Source: Hymenolepis diminuta (Eukaryota > Platyhelminthes > Cestoda > Cyclophyllidea > Hymenolepididae). From it: a stretch of 64,000 bases of DNA. Positions 62,127 to 64,000 of the stretch are shown here, piece after piece (positions within the stretch are counted from its first letter, which is position 1; every line of letters starts with the position of its first letter). Below the pieces are notes generated by a model, which saw only the letters and a program-made list of their open reading frames with translations, was not told the DNA's origin and ran no database searches. Position numbers and translations under genes: made by a program. The stretch covers positions 1,387,411 to 1,451,410 of the forward strand of contig CAADRB010000020.1 in NCBI GenBank assembly GCA_900708905.1. Direction: 5' to 3'.

Positions 62127-64000
62127 GTATTTTACGCGTTTTACAAAAATTAATGACCTTCAAAGTGTTTTGTCTCCCTAATCCTACTATGTACTCATTG
62201 AAACAATGAAAACTAATTGTGCAACTGGTTGAAAAAGTAGTTGATGCATTGCTTTAGGGTCTCAATATTAGGAAGATAATGAAGATGTTCAGTAAAATTG
62301 GTGAATATGTACTGAATTTTAGTTTGTATTTTCGGAAAGTTCTTGCCATTTGCGAATTCAACTCGAATGTACATCCTGTCAAAAGTGAAAATTGACGATT
62401 ATTGTTTTAAATGTAAAGGATGAGGTTCACATTCCGATAAAGGCGTCTTTGACTTTTGCAAAGCTGATACACCTATAATTTGGCACTTTTTTATGCTTGT
62501 TGAAGGTTGATCTCTTTGCTTTGCTGCATCTGCAACAAAAATCCACAGACGATAGACTATCACAGCAGTTATTGTTAGTATGGAGAATGACATAATTTTT
62601 GGTGGTTTGGCCATCTTTTTAAGCATTAAGAAACTCATTTAATTGACGTTTATTTAATTCTATAGAACAGTGATCTCACCAATAATATAGGAGCATTACT
62701 TTTCTTTCTGTGTGTGCTTGCATGGAACTGGCACTTTTCTTGCAAGACTTTCCTTGAGAGTTAGCTTCACGGTTTGAAAAATGGAATTTACAATGATACA
62801 CCAATAAAATTGAAGACTTAATTGACACTTTTTTAAAATTTAACGCAATTATGACATAGATAGTTTAAAAGAGGTGTCAATGTAAAAGAATTATTGGTTT
62901 ATCGTAGGTGCTCTAAAACGAAGTCCTCTTTGTTGATACTTGATCGTGGGACTTTGCTGAGCAAGGCATTCGCAACTATAAGAAATGTAATGCGAGATTA
63001 CAAATTATTACTCATTTCCCACCGTATCAGAATAAACTTTAAACAGATTGTAAGTTTTATTTTAAATGCGTACTAGTAATAACCCACGATTTAATTGCCA
63101 CAGAAAATCACTGTAAATAATTAAGTGTTTAAATACTATACCAGAAAACACTTCCCTTTTTTAAGGTTATATCAGTGTCCGTATTTAGTTCTTAATTAAT
63201 TATTATTCAAATTGGCGAAATTTTGTAAATAATACTTATTTACGTTTGTTTAAAATGATAATTTACTAAATTTTCACATCAAAATGGAAAGTGATACTTA
63301 AACCTGGTTAGGGAAATTGAACGAATTAAAAAGAGACTAAAAGATAATTATGAAGAAGTAATATGTATTTATTTGGGAACGAAGTATTTTATTACTAAAT
63401 TTTTAATATTTTTATTGCAGAAAAGGATCAGAAATCGGGTGACGATAGAATAGTTGAATAGAGGGCAACAGAGAAGGGAATCGAGTTGAAGGTCAGAATA
63501 AAGTCAGTATGTCCAAAGAGTATTACTTCATTTGGTCTTTGGATTCTCGTCGTACACAATTCACAAGTTTATGCCTTAATAATCAAATTTCATGATCTGC
63601 CTCTGGGTCGCTTAATATGTTTATGACCATAATGATCAGAGCTTATTATTTGGTTGTAAAGTGGTATGGTTATAAATACCACTTTTTTTCTAACGGTCAT
63701 GATAGTAAAGAGATAGTTGTCGGCACTACATTGAAATAGCAAGGTTCACTACGGTTCTCTTATGGTAAACCCGTAAATATTAACAACATTTAATGTTGTA
63801 ATATTGAAAAACTACTGACAACTACCAGAAATATCTTAAAAGCCCATTAAGCTGTTATTAATCGCAGAGGGAATAAACTTTTAAGGCACCTCATTAAATT
63901 TAAATTCAGTTAATTTGCTTAAAGAAATTATCTTGAAAAATTCAGTAATAAGACAATTAAAAATTCTCAAATTCCCAAAATTACAAGCTCTTGCTTTTTG
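62127..64000. other. CDC14 intron continuing past the window edge
   Basis: No further CDC14 exon was recognised after 62126; the expected next block (EYEHYE-like) is absent. The open frames at 62399-62638 minus and 62894-63076 plus match nothing. AT-rich. Confidence 0.5.

Noticed and set aside
1..64000. CRISPR arrays, bacterial operons, riboswitches, tRNA and rRNA genes
   Set aside because: The window is eukaryotic nuclear DNA and a scan by eye showed no regular spacer-repeat array or structural RNA gene; a tRNA search program would be the decisive test.

Overview
This is nuclear eukaryotic DNA. It is AT-rich, with genes split into many exons, GT-AG introns and large non-coding stretches full of decayed transposons. 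Exon-level reading recovers six multi-exon protein genes that could be spliced in frame from start to stop, plus the 5' part of a seventh. Several genes have introns of only 31-41 nt near their 5' end and introns of 0.6-4 kb further downstream. That size polarity is best known from schistosomes and other parasitic flatworms, and with the low GC it makes a parasitic flatworm (Neodermata) my best guess. The species cannot be fixed from the sequence.

Layout. 1-10.4 kb: no host gene found; a decayed Ty3/gypsy integrase piece on the minus strand at the left edge and pieces of dispersed repeats. 10.4-13.8 kb (+): a 12-helix major facilitator transporter in 11 exons. 13.8-27.6 kb: gene-poor, with diverged repeats and one nearly whole but dead mariner element (22602-23880) whose inverted repeats and TA target site are still visible. 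27.6-32.4 kb (+): UFSP2, the UFM1 protease. 33.2-34.1 kb (+): enkurin. 35.6-44.8 kb (-): CCDC40, tail-to-tail with enkurin. 47.0-49.2 kb (-): a CoREST/RCOR-type corepressor with ELM2 and two SANT domains. 50.3-54.0 kb (-): WDR46/UTP7. 57.7-62.1 kb and beyond (+): CDC14 phosphatase, running off the right edge.

Enkurin and CCDC40 are both axoneme proteins of motile cilia and sperm tails and sit next to each other. The other genes look like unrelated housekeeping or regulatory functions: UFM1 processing, chromatin repression, ribosome biogenesis and mitotic-exit phosphatase. WDR46 is bracketed by two same-orientation 324-bp elements, each with a TATA box and AATAAA, read here as solo LTRs of a small LTR retroelement. 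The copy at 55035-55358 is flanked by a perfect 5-bp target duplication. The two copies are identical over about 250 internal bases and differ only near their ends.
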